Assembly: GCA_949987565.1 (NCBI GenBank)
Contig: OX465111.1
Location: 13,439,216 to 13,503,215, forward strand
Origin: Luidia sarsii
Lineage: Eukaryota; Echinodermata; Asteroidea; Paxillosida; Luidiidae
Length of the DNA: 64,000 nucleotides
Reading direction: 5' to 3'
The notes beneath the pieces are model-generated. The model was not told the origin of the DNA. It made no database searches and was given only the letters and a program-made list of their open reading frames with translations. This document shows, one piece after another, positions 1-13,615 of the stretch (position 1 is its first letter; the number at the start of each line of letters is the position of its first letter). The position numbers were made by a program, and so were the translations under genes.

Positions 1-3000
1 TCTGAAAATGACTCCTCAGGCATCTGAGAGCCCTCTGACATGGATCGGACTTTCGTTAGACCAGTTGAAGTCAATTTTGGCCCCCTCAAAAAAAAATAGA
101 TTTTTGTCCCAATTTCTGACGAGTTCGACAGGTCCGCTCCTGTCAGAATTTTCGGTTTTCGACCCAAAATCAGGAAATGACTCCTCATGCATCTCAGGCA
201 TCTGAGAGCCCTCTGACATGGATCGGACTTTCGTTAGACCAGTTGAAGTCATTTTTGGCCCCCTCAAAAAAACTAGATTTTTGGCCCAATTTCTGACGAG
301 TTCGACAGGTCCGCTCCTGTCAGATTTTTCGGTTTTCGACCCAAAATCAGTTTTCCCAGATTTCTCTGAAAATGACTCCTCAGGCATCTGAGAGCCCTCT
401 GACATGGATCGGACTTTCGTGAGACCAGTTGAAGTCATTTTTGGCCCCCTCAAAAAAACTAGATTTTTGGCCCAATTTCTGACATGTTCGACAGGTCCGC
501 TCCTGTCAGAAATTTCAGTTTTCGACCCAAAATCAGTTTTCCCAGATTTCTCTGAAAATAACTGCTCAGGCATCTGAGAGCCCTCTGACATGGATCAGAC
601 TTTCTTTAGACCAGTTGAAGTCATTTTTGGCCCCCTCAAAAAAACTAGATTTTTGGCCCGATTTCTGACATGTTCGACAGTTCCGCTCCTGTCAGAAATT
701 TCAGTTTTCGACCCAAAATCAGTTTTCCCAGATTTCTCTGTTAATTACTCCTCAGGTGTCTGAGAGCCCTCTGACATGGATCGGACTTTCGTTAGACCAG
801 TTGAAGTCATTTTTGGACCCCTCAAAAAAACTAGATTTTTGGCCCAATTTCTGACGAGTTCGACAGGTCCTCTCCTGTCAGAATTTTCAGTTTTCGACCC
901 AAAATCAGTTTTCCCAGATTTCTCTGAAAGTGACTCATCAGGCATCTGAGAGCCCTCTGACATGGATCGGACTTTCGTTAGACCAGTTGAAGTCATTTTT
1001 GGCCCCCTCAAAAAAAACCTAGATTTTTGGCCCAATTTCTGAAGAGTTCGACAGGTCCGCTCCTGTCAGAATTTTCAGTTTTCGACCCAAAATCAGTTTT
1101 CCCAGATTTCTCTGAAAATGACTCCTTAGGTGTCTGAGAGCCCTCTGACATGGATCAGACTTTCGTTAGACCAGTCTTGTCACCCATCCTGCAGAAACGG
1201 AGACAGAAAGTAATTCACTTTAATTGATTCAATTTCTGACATGTTTGACAGGTCCGCTCCTGTCAAAATTTTAAGTTTTCGACCCAAAAATCAGTTTTCC
1301 TCAGGCATCTGTCTATGAATTTCTTGAAACTGTCCATCTACATGTAACTGATCTTTAATACTTTCCCTGCCCAGGTGATCTTGTCAAGACATTCCTTAAA
1401 GGAGATGCTGCCTGTCCACCCAGTCTTGTCACCCATCCTGCAGAAACGGAGACAGAAAGTAATTCACTTCAATTGATTCAATTTCTGACATGTTCGACAG
1501 GTCCGCTCCTGTCAGAAATTTCAGTTTTCGACTCAAAATCAGTTTTCCCAGATTTCTCTGAAAATGACTCCTCAGGCATCTGAGAGCCCTCTGACATGGA
1601 TCGGACTTTCGTTAGACCAGTTGAAGTCAATTTCGGCCCCCCTCAAAAAAAAATAGATTTTTGTCCCAATTTCTGACGAGTTCGACAGGTCCGCTCCTGT
1701 CAGAATTTTCGGTTTTCGACCCAAAATCAGGAAATGACTCCTCATGCATCTCAGGCATCTGAGAGCCCTCTGACATGGATCGGACTTTCTTTAGACCAGT
1801 TGAAGTCATTTTTGGCCCCCTCAAAAAAACTAGTTTTTTGGCCCAATTTCTGACATGTTCGACAGGTCCGCTCCTGTCAGAATTTTCAGTTTTCGACCCA
1901 AAATCAGTTTTCCCAGATTTCTCTGTTAATTACTCCTCAGGTGTCTGAGAGCCCTCTGACATGGATCGGACTTTCGTTAGACCAGTTGAAGTCATTTTTG
2001 GACCCCTCAAAAAAACTAGATTTTTGGCCCAATTTCTGACGAGTTCGACAGGTCCTCTCCTGTCAGAATTTTCAGTTTTCGACCCAAAATCAGTTTTCCC
2101 AGATTTCTCTGAAAGTGACTCATCAGGCATCTGAGAGCCCTCTGACATGGATCGGACTTTCGTTAGACCAGTTGAAGTCATTTTTGGCCCCCTCAAAAAA
2201 AACCTAGATTTTTGGCCCAATTTCTGAAGAGTTCGACAGGTCCGCTCCTGTCAGAATTTTCAGTTTTCGACCCAAAATCAGTTTTCCCAGATTTCTCTGA
2301 AAATGACTCCTTAGGTGTCTGAGAGCCCTCTGACATGGATCAGACTTTCTTTAGACCAGTTGAAGTCATTTTTGGCCCCCTCAAAAAAACTAGATTTTTG
2401 GCCCGATTTCTGACATGTTCGACAGTTCCGCTCCTGTCAGAAATTTCAGTTTTCGACCCAAAATCAGTTTTCCCAGATTTCTCTGTTAATTACTCCTCAG
2501 GTGTCTGAGAGCCCTCTGACATGGATCGGACTTTCGTTAGACCAGTTGAAGTCATTTTTGGACCCCTCAAAAAAACTAGATTTTTGGCCCAATTTCTGAC
2601 GAGTTCGACAGGTCCTCTCCTGTCAGAATTTTCAGTTTTCGACCCAAAATCAGTTTTCCCAGATTTCTCTGAAAGTGACTCATCAGGCATCTGAGAGCCC
2701 TCTGACATGGATCGGACTTTCGTTAGACCAGTTGAAGTCATTTTTGGCCCCCTCAAAAAAAACCTAGATTTTTGGCCCAATTTCTGAAGAGTTCGACAGG
2801 TCCGCTCCTGTCAGAATTTTCAGTTTTCGACCCAAAATCAGTTTTCCCAGATTTCTCTGAAAATGACTCCTTAGGTGTCTGAGAGCCCTCTGACATGGAT
2901 CAGACTTTCGTTAGACCAGTCTTGTCACCCATCCTGCAGAAACGGAGACAGAAAGTAATTCACTTCAATTGATTCAATTTCTGACATGTTTGACAGGTCC

Positions 3001-3753
3001 GCTCCTGTCAAAATTTTAAGTTTTCGACCCAAAAATCAGTTTTCCTCAGGCATCTGTCTATGAATTTCTTGAAACTGTCCATCTACATGTAACTGATCTT
3101 TAATACTTTCCCTGCCCAGGTGATCTTGTCAAGACATTCCTTAAAGGAGATGCTGCCTGTCCACCCAGTCTTGTCACCCATCCTGCAGAAACGGAGACAG
3201 AAAGTAATTCACTTCAATTGATTCAATTTCTGACATGTTCGACAGGTCCGCTCCTGTCAGAAATTTCAGTTTTCGACTCAAAATCAGTTTTCCCAGATTT
3301 CTCTGAAAATGACTCCTCAGGCATCTGAGAGCCCTCTGACATGGATCGGACTTTCGTTAGACCAGTTGAAGTCATTTTTGGCCCCCTCAAAAAAAACCTA
3401 GATTTTTGGCCCAATTTCTGACGAGTTCGACAGGTCCGCTCCTGCCAGAATTTTCAGTTTTCGACCCAAAATCAGTTTTCCCAGATTTCTCTGAAAATGA
3501 CTCCTTAGGTGTCTGAGAGCCCTCTGACATGGATCAGACTTTCGTTAGACCAGTCTTGTCACCCATCCTGCAGAAACGGAGACAGAAAGTAATTCACTTC
3601 AATTGATTCAATTTCTGACATGTTTGACAGGTCCGCTCCTGTCAAAATTTTAAGTTTTCGACCCAAAAATCAGTTTTCCTCAGGCATCTGTCTATGAATT
3701 TCTTGAAACTGTCCATCTACATGTAACTGATCTTTAATACTTTCCCTGCCCAG
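1..3753 (+). repeat. Partial higher-order unit 1 (variant)
   Basis: This unit carries full exon copies at 1375-1458 and 3120-3203. Compared with the later units it lacks one 1,556-bp block and has an extra 560-bp (three-monomer) block around 1930-2490, a net shortening of 996 bp. The landmark spacing from 16 to 3951 is therefore 3,935 instead of 4,931. It also has a private CCTGCCAGAA variant near 3442. The structure fits unequal exchange in whole-monomer steps. Confidence 0.85.
1375..1458 (+). pseudogene. Captured 84-nt exon copy (first of twelve)
   Basis: The copy is flanked by a pyrimidine-rich acceptor ending CCCTGCCCAG and a GTAATTC donor. It differs from the presumed parent exon at 18482-18565 by two adjacent substitutions (CCTTAAAGG for CCTCCAAGG), which change Gln to Lys in the frame inferred for the parent. 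The captured block runs from TCTATGAATTT through GATTC and includes about 60 bp of upstream intron and 21 bp of downstream intron. The other full copies start at 3120, 3754, 5310, 6495, 8051, 8685, 10241, 11426, 12982, 13616 and 15172. Whether any copy is spliced is unknown. Confidence 0.8.
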
Positions 3754-6700
3754 GTGATCTTGTCAAGACATTCCTTAAAGGAGATGCTGCCTGTCCACCC
3801 AGTCTTGTCACCCATCCTGCAGAAACGGAGACAGAAAGTAATTCACTTCAATTGATTCAATTTCTGACATGTTCGACAGGTCCGCTCCTGTCAGAAATTT
3901 CAGTTTTCGACTCAAAATCAGTTTTCCCAGATTTCTCTGAAAATGACTCCTCAGGCATCTGAGAGCCCTCTGACATGGATCGGACTTTCGTTAGACCAGT
4001 TGAAGTCAATTTTGGCCCCCTCAAAAAAAAATAGATTTTTGTCCCAATTTCTGACGAGTTCGACAGGTCCGCTCCTGTCAGAATTTTCGGTTTTCGACCC
4101 AAAATCAGGAAATGACTCCTCATGCATCTCAGGCATCTGAGAGCCCTCTGACATGGATCGGACTTTCGTTAGACCAGTTGAAGTCATTTTTGGCCCCCTC
4201 AAAAAAACTAGATTTTTGGCCCAATTTCTGACGAGTTCGACAGGTCCGCTCCTGTCAGATTTTTCGGTTTTCGACCCAAAATCAGTTTTCCCAGATTTCT
4301 CTGAAAATGACTCCTCAGGCATCTGAGAGCCCTCTGACATGGATCGGACTTTCGTGAGACCAGTTGAAGTCATTTTTGGCCCCCTCAAAAAAACTAGATT
4401 TTTGGCCCAATTTCTGACATGTTCGACAGGTCCGCTCCTGTCAGAAATTTCAGTTTTCGACCCAAAATCAGTTTTCCCAGATTTCTCTGAAAATAACTGC
4501 TCAGGCATCTGAGAGCCCTCTGACATGGATCAGACTTTCTTTAGACCAGTTGAAGTCATTTTTGGCCCCCTCAAAAAAACTAGATTTTTGGCCCGATTTC
4601 TGACATGTTCGACAGTTCCGCTCCTGTCAGAAATTTCAGTTTTCGACCCAAAATCAGTTTTCCCAGATTTCTCTGTTAATTACTCCTCAGGTGTCTGAGA
4701 GCCCTCTGACATGGATCGGACTTTCGTTAGACCAGTTGAAGTCATTTTTGGACCCCTCAAAAAAACTAGATTTTTGGCCCAATTTCTGACGAGTTCGACA
4801 GGTCCTCTCCTGTCAGAATTTTCAGTTTTCGACCCAAAATCAGTTTTCCCAGATTTCTCTGAAAGTGACTCATCAGGCATCTGAGAGCCCTCTGACATGG
4901 ATCGGACTTTCGTTAGACCAGTTGAAGTCATTTTTGGCCCCCTCAAAAAAAACCTAGATTTTTGGCCCAATTTCTGAAGAGTTCGACAGGTCCGCTCCTG
5001 TCAGAATTTTCAGTTTTCGACCCAAAATCAGTTTTCCCAGATTTCTCTGAAAATGACTCCTTAGGTGTCTGAGAGCCCTCTGACATGGATCAGACTTTCG
5101 TTAGACCAGTCTTGTCACCCATCCTGCAGAAACGGAGACAGAAAGTAATTCACTTTAATTGATTCAATTTCTGACATGTTTGACAGGTCCGCTCCTGTCA
5201 AAATTTTAAGTTTTCGACCCAAAAATCAGTTTTCCTCAGGCATCTGTCTATGAATTTCTTGAAACTGTCCATCTACATGTAACTGATCTTTAATACTTTC
5301 CCTGCCCAGGTGATCTTGTCAAGACATTCCTTAAAGGAGATGCTGCCTGTCCACCCAGTCTTGTCACCCATCCTGCAGAAACGGAGACAGAAAGTAATTC
5401 ACTTCAATTGATTCAATTTCTGACATGTTCGACAGGTCCGCTCCTGTCAGAAATTTCAGTTTTCGACTCAAAATCAGTTTTCCCAGATTTCTCTGAAAAT
5501 GACTCCTCAGGCATCTGAGAGCCCTCTGACATGGATCGGACTTTCGTTAGACCAGTTGAAGTCAATTTCGGCCCCCCTCAAAAAAAAATAGATTTTTGTC
5601 CCAATTTCTGACGAGTTCGACAGGTCCGCTCCTGTCAGAATTTTCGGTTTTCGACCCAAAATCAGGAAATGACTCCTCATGCATCTCAGGCATCTGAGAG
5701 CCCTCTGACATGGATCGGACTTTCTTTAGACCAGTTGAAGTCATTTTTGGCCCCCTCAAAAAAACTAGTTTTTTGGCCCAATTTCTGACATGTTCGACAG
5801 GTCCGCTCCTGTCAGAATTTTCAGTTTTCGACCCAAAATCAGTTTTCCCAGATTTCTCTGTTAATTACTCCTCAGGTGTCTGAGAGCCCTCTGACATGGA
5901 TCGGACTTTCGTTAGACCAGTTGAAGTCATTTTTGGACCCCTCAAAAAAACTAGATTTTTGGCCCAATTTCTGACGAGTTCGACAGGTCCTCTCCTGTCA
6001 GAATTTTCAGTTTTCGACCCAAAATCAGTTTTCCCAGATTTCTCTGAAAGTGACTCATCAGGCATCTGAGAGCCCTCTGACATGGATCGGACTTTCGTTA
6101 GACCAGTTGAAGTCATTTTTGGCCCCCTCAAAAAAAACCTAGATTTTTGGCCCAATTTCTGAAGAGTTCGACAGGTCCGCTCCTGTCAGAATTTTCAGTT
6201 TTCGACCCAAAATCAGTTTTCCCAGATTTCTCTGAAAATGACTCCTTAGGTGTCTGAGAGCCCTCTGACATGGATCAGACTTTCGTTAGACCAGTCTTGT
6301 CACCCATCCTGCAGAAACGGAGACAGAAAGTAATTCACTTCAATTGATTCAATTTCTGACATGTTTGACAGGTCCGCTCCTGTCAAAATTTTAAGTTTTC
6401 GACCCAAAAATCAGTTTTCCTCAGGCATCTGTCTATGAATTTCTTGAAACTGTCCATCTACATGTAACTGATCTTTAATACTTTCCCTGCCCAGGTGATC
6501 TTGTCAAGACATTCCTTAAAGGAGATGCTGCCTGTCCACCCAGTCTTGTCACCCATCCTGCAGAAACGGAGACAGAAAGTAATTCACTTCAATTGATTCA
6601 ATTTCTGACATGTTCGACAGGTCCGCTCCTGTCAGAAATTTCAGTTTTCGACTCAAAATCAGTTTTCCCAGATTTCTCTGAAAATGACTCCTCAGGCATC

Positions 6701-8684
6701 TGAGAGCCCTCTGACATGGATCGGACTTTCGTTAGACCAGTTGAAGTCAATTTTGGCCCCCTCAAAAAAAAATAGATTTTTGTCCCAATTTCTGACGAGT
6801 TCGACAGGTCCGCTCCTGTCAGAATTTTCGGTTTTCGACCCAAAATCAGGAAATGACTCCTCATGCATCTCAGGCATCTGAGAGCCCTCTGACATGGATC
6901 GGACTTTCGTTAGACCAGTTGAAGTCATTTTTGGCCCCCTCAAAAAAACTAGATTTTTGGCCCAATTTCTGACGAGTTCGACAGGTCCGCTCCTGTCAGA
7001 TTTTTCGGTTTTCGACCCAAAATCAGTTTTCCCAGATTTCTCTGAAAATGACTCCTCAGGCATCTGAGAGCCCTCTGACATGGATCGGACTTTCGTGAGA
7101 CCAGTTGAAGTCATTTTTGGCCCCCTCAAAAAAACTAGATTTTTGGCCCAATTTCTGACATGTTCGACAGGTCCGCTCCTGTCAGAAATTTCAGTTTTCG
7201 ACCCAAAATCAGTTTTCCCAGATTTCTCTGAAAATAACTGCTCAGGCATCTGAGAGCCCTCTGACATGGATCAGACTTTCTTTAGACCAGTTGAAGTCAT
7301 TTTTGGCCCCCTCAAAAAAACTAGATTTTTGGCCCGATTTCTGACATGTTCGACAGTTCCGCTCCTGTCAGAAATTTCAGTTTTCGACCCAAAATCAGTT
7401 TTCCCAGATTTCTCTGTTAATTACTCCTCAGGTGTCTGAGAGCCCTCTGACATGGATCGGACTTTCGTTAGACCAGTTGAAGTCATTTTTGGACCCCTCA
7501 AAAAAACTAGATTTTTGGCCCAATTTCTGACGAGTTCGACAGGTCCTCTCCTGTCAGAATTTTCAGTTTTCGACCCAAAATCAGTTTTCCCAGATTTCTC
7601 TGAAAGTGACTCATCAGGCATCTGAGAGCCCTCTGACATGGATCGGACTTTCGTTAGACCAGTTGAAGTCATTTTTGGCCCCCTCAAAAAAAACCTAGAT
7701 TTTTGGCCCAATTTCTGAAGAGTTCGACAGGTCCGCTCCTGTCAGAATTTTCAGTTTTCGACCCAAAATCAGTTTTCCCAGATTTCTCTGAAAATGACTC
7801 CTTAGGTGTCTGAGAGCCCTCTGACATGGATCAGACTTTCGTTAGACCAGTCTTGTCACCCATCCTGCAGAAACGGAGACAGAAAGTAATTCACTTCAAT
7901 TGATTCAATTTCTGACATGTTTGACAGGTCCGCTCCTGTCAAAATTTTAAGTTTTCGACCCAAAAATCAGTTTTCCTCAGGCATCTGTCTATGAATTTCT
8001 TGAAACTGTCCATCTACATGTAACTGATCTTTAATACTTTCCCTGCCCAGGTGATCTTGTCAAGACATTCCTTAAAGGAGATGCTGCCTGTCCACCCAGT
8101 CTTGTCACCCATCCTGCAGAAACGGAGACAGAAAGTAATTCACTTCAATTGATTCAATTTCTGACATGTTCGACAGGTCCGCTCCTGTCAGAAATTTCAG
8201 TTTTCGACTCAAAATCAGTTTTCCCAGATTTCTCTGAAAATGACTCCTCAGGCATCTGAGAGCCCTCTGACATGGATCGGACTTTCGTTAGACCAGTTGA
8301 AGTCATTTTTGGCCCCCTCAAAAAAAACCTAGATTTTTGGCCCAATTTCTGACGAGTTCGACAGGTCCGCTCCTGTCAGAATTTTCAGTTTTCGACCCAA
8401 AATCAGTTTTCCCAGATTTCTCTGAAAATGACTCCTTAGGTGTCTGAGAGCCCTTTGACATGGATCAGACTTTCGTTAGACCAGTCTTGTCACCCATCCT
8501 GCAGAAACGGAGACAGAAAGTAATTCACTTCAATTGATTCAATTTCTGACATGTTTGACAGGTCCGCTCCTGTCAAAATTTTAAGTTTTCGACCCAAAAA
8601 TCAGTTTTCCTCAGGCATCTGTCTATGAATTTCTTGAAACTGTCCATCTACATGTAACTGATCTTTAATACTTTCCCTGCCCAG
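3754..8684 (+). repeat. Higher-order unit 2, 4,931 bp, four exon copies
   Basis: Full exon copies begin at 3754, 5310, 6495 and 8051. The spacings between successive copies are 1556, 1185, 1556 and 634 bp, which sum to 4,931. Each copy has the acceptor CCCTGCCCAG and the donor GTAATTC and is 84 nt long. About 150-200 bp upstream of each full copy lies a truncated copy that begins at CTTGTCACCC and so lacks the acceptor and first half. Confidence 0.93.
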
Positions 8685-11600
8685 GTGATCTTGTCAAGAC
8701 ATTCCTTAAAGGAGATGCTGCCTGTCCACCCAGTCTTGTCACCCATCCTGCAGAAACGGAGACAGAAAGTAATTCACTTCAATTGATTCAATTTCTGACA
8801 TGTTCGACAGGTCCGCTCCTGTCAGAAATTTCAGTTTTCGACTCAAAATCAGTTTTCCCAGATTTCTCTGAAAATGACTCCTCAGGCATCTGAGAGCCCT
8901 CTGACATGGATCGGACTTTCGTTAGACCAGTTGAAGTCAATTTTGGCCCCCTCAAAAAAAAATAGATTTTTGTCCCAATTTCTGACGAGTTCGACAGGTC
9001 CGCTCCTGTCAGAATTTTCGGTTTTCGACCCAAAATCAGGAAATGACTCCTCATGCATCTCAGGCATCTGAGAGCCCTCTGACATGGATCGGACTTTCGT
9101 TAGACCAGTTGAAGTCATTTTTGGCCCCCTCAAAAAAACTAGATTTTTGGCCCAATTTCTGACGAGTTCGACAGGTCCGCTCCTGTCAGATTTTTCGGTT
9201 TTCGACCCAAAATCAGTTTTCCCAGATTTCTCTGAAAATGACTCCTCAGGCATCTGAGAGCCCTCTGACATGGATCGGACTTTCGTGAGACCAGTTGAAG
9301 TCATTTTTGGCCCCCTCAAAAAAACTAGATTTTTGGCCCAATTTCTGACATGTTCGACAGGTCCGCTCCTGTCAGAAATTTCAGTTTTCGACCCAAAATC
9401 AGTTTTCCCAGATTTCTCTGAAAATAACTGCTCAGGCATCTGAGAGCCCTCTGACATGGATCAGACTTTCTTTAGACCAGTTGAAGTCATTTTTGGCCCC
9501 CTCAAAAAAACTAGATTTTTGGCCCGATTTCTGACATGTTCGACAGTTCCGCTCCTGTCAGAAATTTCAGTTTTCGACCCAAAATCAGTTTTCCCAGATT
9601 TCTCTGTTAATTACTCCTCAGGTGTCTGAGAGCCCTCTGACATGGATCGGACTTTCGTTAGACCAGTTGAAGTCATTTTTGGACCCCTCAAAAAAACTAG
9701 ATTTTTGGCCCAATTTCTGACGAGTTCGACAGGTCCTCTCCTGTCAGAATTTTCAGTTTTCGACCCAAAATCAGTTTTCCCAGATTTCTCTGAAAGTGAC
9801 TCATCAGGCATCTGAGAGCCCTCTGACATGGATCGGACTTTCGTTAGACCAGTTGAAGTCATTTTTGGCCCCCTCAAAAAAAACCTAGATTTTTGGCCCA
9901 ATTTCTGAAGAGTTCGACAGGTCCGCTCCTGTCAGAATTTTCAGTTTTCGACCCAAAATCAGTTTTCCCAGATTTCTCTGAAAATGACTCCTTAGGTGTC
10001 TGAGAGCCCTCTGACATGGATCAGACTTTCGTTAGACCAGTCTTGTCACCCATCCTGCAGAAACGGAGACAGAAAGTAATTCACTTTAATTGATTCAATT
10101 TCTGACATGTTTGACAGGTCCGCTCCTGTCAAAATTTTAAGTTTTCGACCCAAAAATCAGTTTTCCTCAGGCATCTGTCTATGAATTTCTTGAAACTGTC
10201 CATCTACATGTAACTGATCTTTAATACTTTCCCTGCCCAGGTGATCTTGTCAAGACATTCCTTAAAGGAGATGCTGCCTGTCCACCCAGTCTTGTCACCC
10301 ATCCTGCAGAAACGGAGACAGAAAGTAATTCACTTCAATTGATTCAATTTCTGACATGTTCGACAGGTCCGCTCCTGTCAGAAATTTCAGTTTTCGACTC
10401 AAAATCAGTTTTCCCAGATTTCTCTGAAAATGACTCCTCAGGCATCTGAGAGCCCTCTGACATGGATCGGACTTTCGTTAGACCAGTTGAAGTCAATTTC
10501 GGCCCCCCTCAAAAAAAAATAGATTTTTGTCCCAATTTCTGACGAGTTCGACAGGTCCGCTCCTGTCAGAATTTTCGGTTTTCGACCCAAAATCAGGAAA
10601 TGACTCCTCATGCATCTCAGGCATCTGAGAGCCCTCTGACATGGATCGGACTTTCTTTAGACCAGTTGAAGTCATTTTTGGCCCCCTCAAAAAAACTAGT
10701 TTTTTGGCCCAATTTCTGACATGTTCGACAGGTCCGCTCCTGTCAGAATTTTCAGTTTTCGACCCAAAATCAGTTTTCCCAGATTTCTCTGTTAATTACT
10801 CCTCAGGTGTCTGAGAGCCCTCTGACATGGATCGGACTTTCGTTAGACCAGTTGAAGTCATTTTTGGACCCCTCAAAAAAACTAGATTTTTGGCCCAATT
10901 TCTGACGAGTTCGACAGGTCCTCTCCTGTCAGAATTTTCAGTTTTCGACCCAAAATCAGTTTTCCCAGATTTCTCTGAAAGTGACTCATCAGGCATCTGA
11001 GAGCCCTCTGACATGGATCGGACTTTCGTTAGACCAGTTGAAGTCATTTTTGGCCCCCTCAAAAAAAACCTAGATTTTTGGCCCAATTTCTGAAGAGTTC
11101 GACAGGTCCGCTCCTGTCAGAATTTTCAGTTTTCGACCCAAAATCAGTTTTCCCAGATTTCTCTGAAAATGACTCCTTAGGTGTCTGAGAGCCCTCTGAC
11201 ATGGATCAGACTTTCGTTAGACCAGTCTTGTCACCCATCCTGCAGAAACGGAGACAGAAAGTAATTCACTTCAATTGATTCAATTTCTGACATGTTTGAC
11301 AGGTCCGCTCCTGTCAAAATTTTAAGTTTTCGACCCAAAAATCAGTTTTCCTCAGGCATCTGTCTATGAATTTCTTGAAACTGTCCATCTACATGTAACT
11401 GATCTTTAATACTTTCCCTGCCCAGGTGATCTTGTCAAGACATTCCTTAAAGGAGATGCTGCCTGTCCACCCAGTCTTGTCACCCATCCTGCAGAAACGG
11501 AGACAGAAAGTAATTCACTTCAATTGATTCAATTTCTGACATGTTCGACAGGTCCGCTCCTGTCAGAAATTTCAGTTTTCGACTCAAAATCAGTTTTCCC

Positions 11601-13615
11601 AGATTTCTCTGAAAATGACTCCTCAGGCATCTGAGAGCCCTCTGACATGGATCGGACTTTCGTTAGACCAGTTGAAGTCAATTTTGGCCCCCTCAAAAAA
11701 AAATAGATTTTTGTCCCAATTTCTGACGAGTTCGACAGGTCCGCTCCTGTCAGAATTTTCGGTTTTCGACCCAAAATCAGGAAATGACTCCTCATGCATC
11801 TCAGGCATCTGAGAGCCCTCTGACATGGATCGGACTTTCGTTAGACCAGTTGAAGTCATTTTTGGCCCCCTCAAAAAAACTAGATTTTTGGCCCAATTTC
11901 TGACGAGTTCGACAGGTCCGCTCCTGTCAGATTTTTCGGTTTTCGACCCAAAATCAGTTTTCCCAGATTTCTCTGAAAATGACTCCTCAGGCATCTGAGA
12001 GCCCTCTGACATGGATCGGACTTTCGTGAGACCAGTTGAAGTCATTTTTGGCCCCCTCAAAAAAACTAGATTTTTGGCCCAATTTCTGACATGTTCGACA
12101 GGTCCGCTCCTGTCAGAAATTTCAGTTTTCGACCCAAAATCAGTTTTCCCAGATTTCTCTGAAAATAACTGCTCAGGCATCTGAGAGCCCTCTGACATGG
12201 ATCAGACTTTCTTTAGACCAGTTGAAGTCATTTTTGGCCCCCTCAAAAAAACTAGATTTTTGGCCCGATTTCTGACATGTTCGACAGTTCCGCTCCTGTC
12301 AGAAATTTCAGTTTTCGACCCAAAATCAGTTTTCCCAGATTTCTCTGTTAATTACTCCTCAGGTGTCTGAGAGCCCTCTGACATGGATCGGACTTTCGTT
12401 AGACCAGTTGAAGTCATTTTTGGACCCCTCAAAAAAACTAGATTTTTGGCCCAATTTCTGACGAGTTCGACAGGTCCTCTCCTGTCAGAATTTTCAGTTT
12501 TCGACCCAAAATCAGTTTTCCCAGATTTCTCTGAAAGTGACTCATCAGGCATCTGAGAGCCCTCTGACATGGATCGGACTTTCGTTAGACCAGTTGAAGT
12601 CATTTTTGGCCCCCTCAAAAAAAACCTAGATTTTTGGCCCAATTTCTGAAGAGTTCGACAGGTCCGCTCCTGTCAGAATTTTCAGTTTTCGACCCAAAAT
12701 CAGTTTTCCCAGATTTCTCTGAAAATGACTCCTTAGGTGTCTGAGAGCCCTCTGACATGGATCAGACTTTCGTTAGACCAGTCTTGTCACCCATCCTGCA
12801 GAAACGGAGACAGAAAGTAATTCACTTCAATTGATTCAATTTCTGACATGTTTGACAGGTCCGCTCCTGTCAAAATTTTAAGTTTTCGACCCAAAAATCA
12901 GTTTTCCTCAGGCATCTGTCTATGAATTTCTTGAAACTGTCCATCTACATGTAACTGATCTTTAATACTTTCCCTGCCCAGGTGATCTTGTCAAGACATT
13001 CCTTAAAGGAGATGCTGCCTGTCCACCCAGTCTTGTCACCCATCCTGCAGAAACGGAGACAGAAAGTAATTCACTTCAATTGATTCAATTTCTGACATGT
13101 TCGACAGGTCCGCTCCTGTCAGAAATTTCAGTTTTCGACTCAAAATCAGTTTTCCCAGATTTCTCTGAAAATGACTCCTCAGGCATCTGAGAGCCCTCTG
13201 ACATGGATCGGACTTTCGTTAGACCAGTTGAAGTCATTTTTGGCCCCCTCAAAAAAAACCTAGATTTTTGGCCCAATTTCTGACGAGTTCGACAGGTCCG
13301 CTCCTGTCAGAATTTTCAGTTTTCGACCCAAAATCAGTTTTCCCAGATTTCTCTGAAAATGACTCCTTAGGTGTCTGAGAGCCCTTTGACATGGATCAGA
13401 CTTTCGTTAGACCAGTCTTGTCACCCATCCTGCAGAAACGGAGACAGAAAGTAATTCACTTCAATTGATTCAATTTCTGACATGTTTGACAGGTCCGCTC
13501 CTGTCAAAATTTTAAGTTTTCGACCCAAAAATCAGTTTTCCTCAGGCATCTGTCTATGAATTTCTTGAAACTGTCCATCTACATGTAACTGATCTTTAAT
13601 ACTTTCCCTGCCCAG
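8685..13615 (+). repeat. Higher-order unit 3, 4,931 bp, four exon copies
   Basis: This is a near-identical repeat of unit 2, with full exon copies beginning at 8685, 10241, 11426 and 12982. Private variants recur in register. For example, the CCCTTTGACATGG variant near 8450 has its counterpart near 13383, and the CACTTTAATT variant near 5155 recurs near 10085 and 15015. This shows that the unit, and not the monomer, is what was last copied. Confidence 0.93.

Noticed and set aside
230..248. CENP-B box-like TTTCGTTAGACCAGTTG in each monomer
   Set aside because: The first half (TTCGTT..GA) matches, but the required CGGG side is absent, so centromere binding is not supported.
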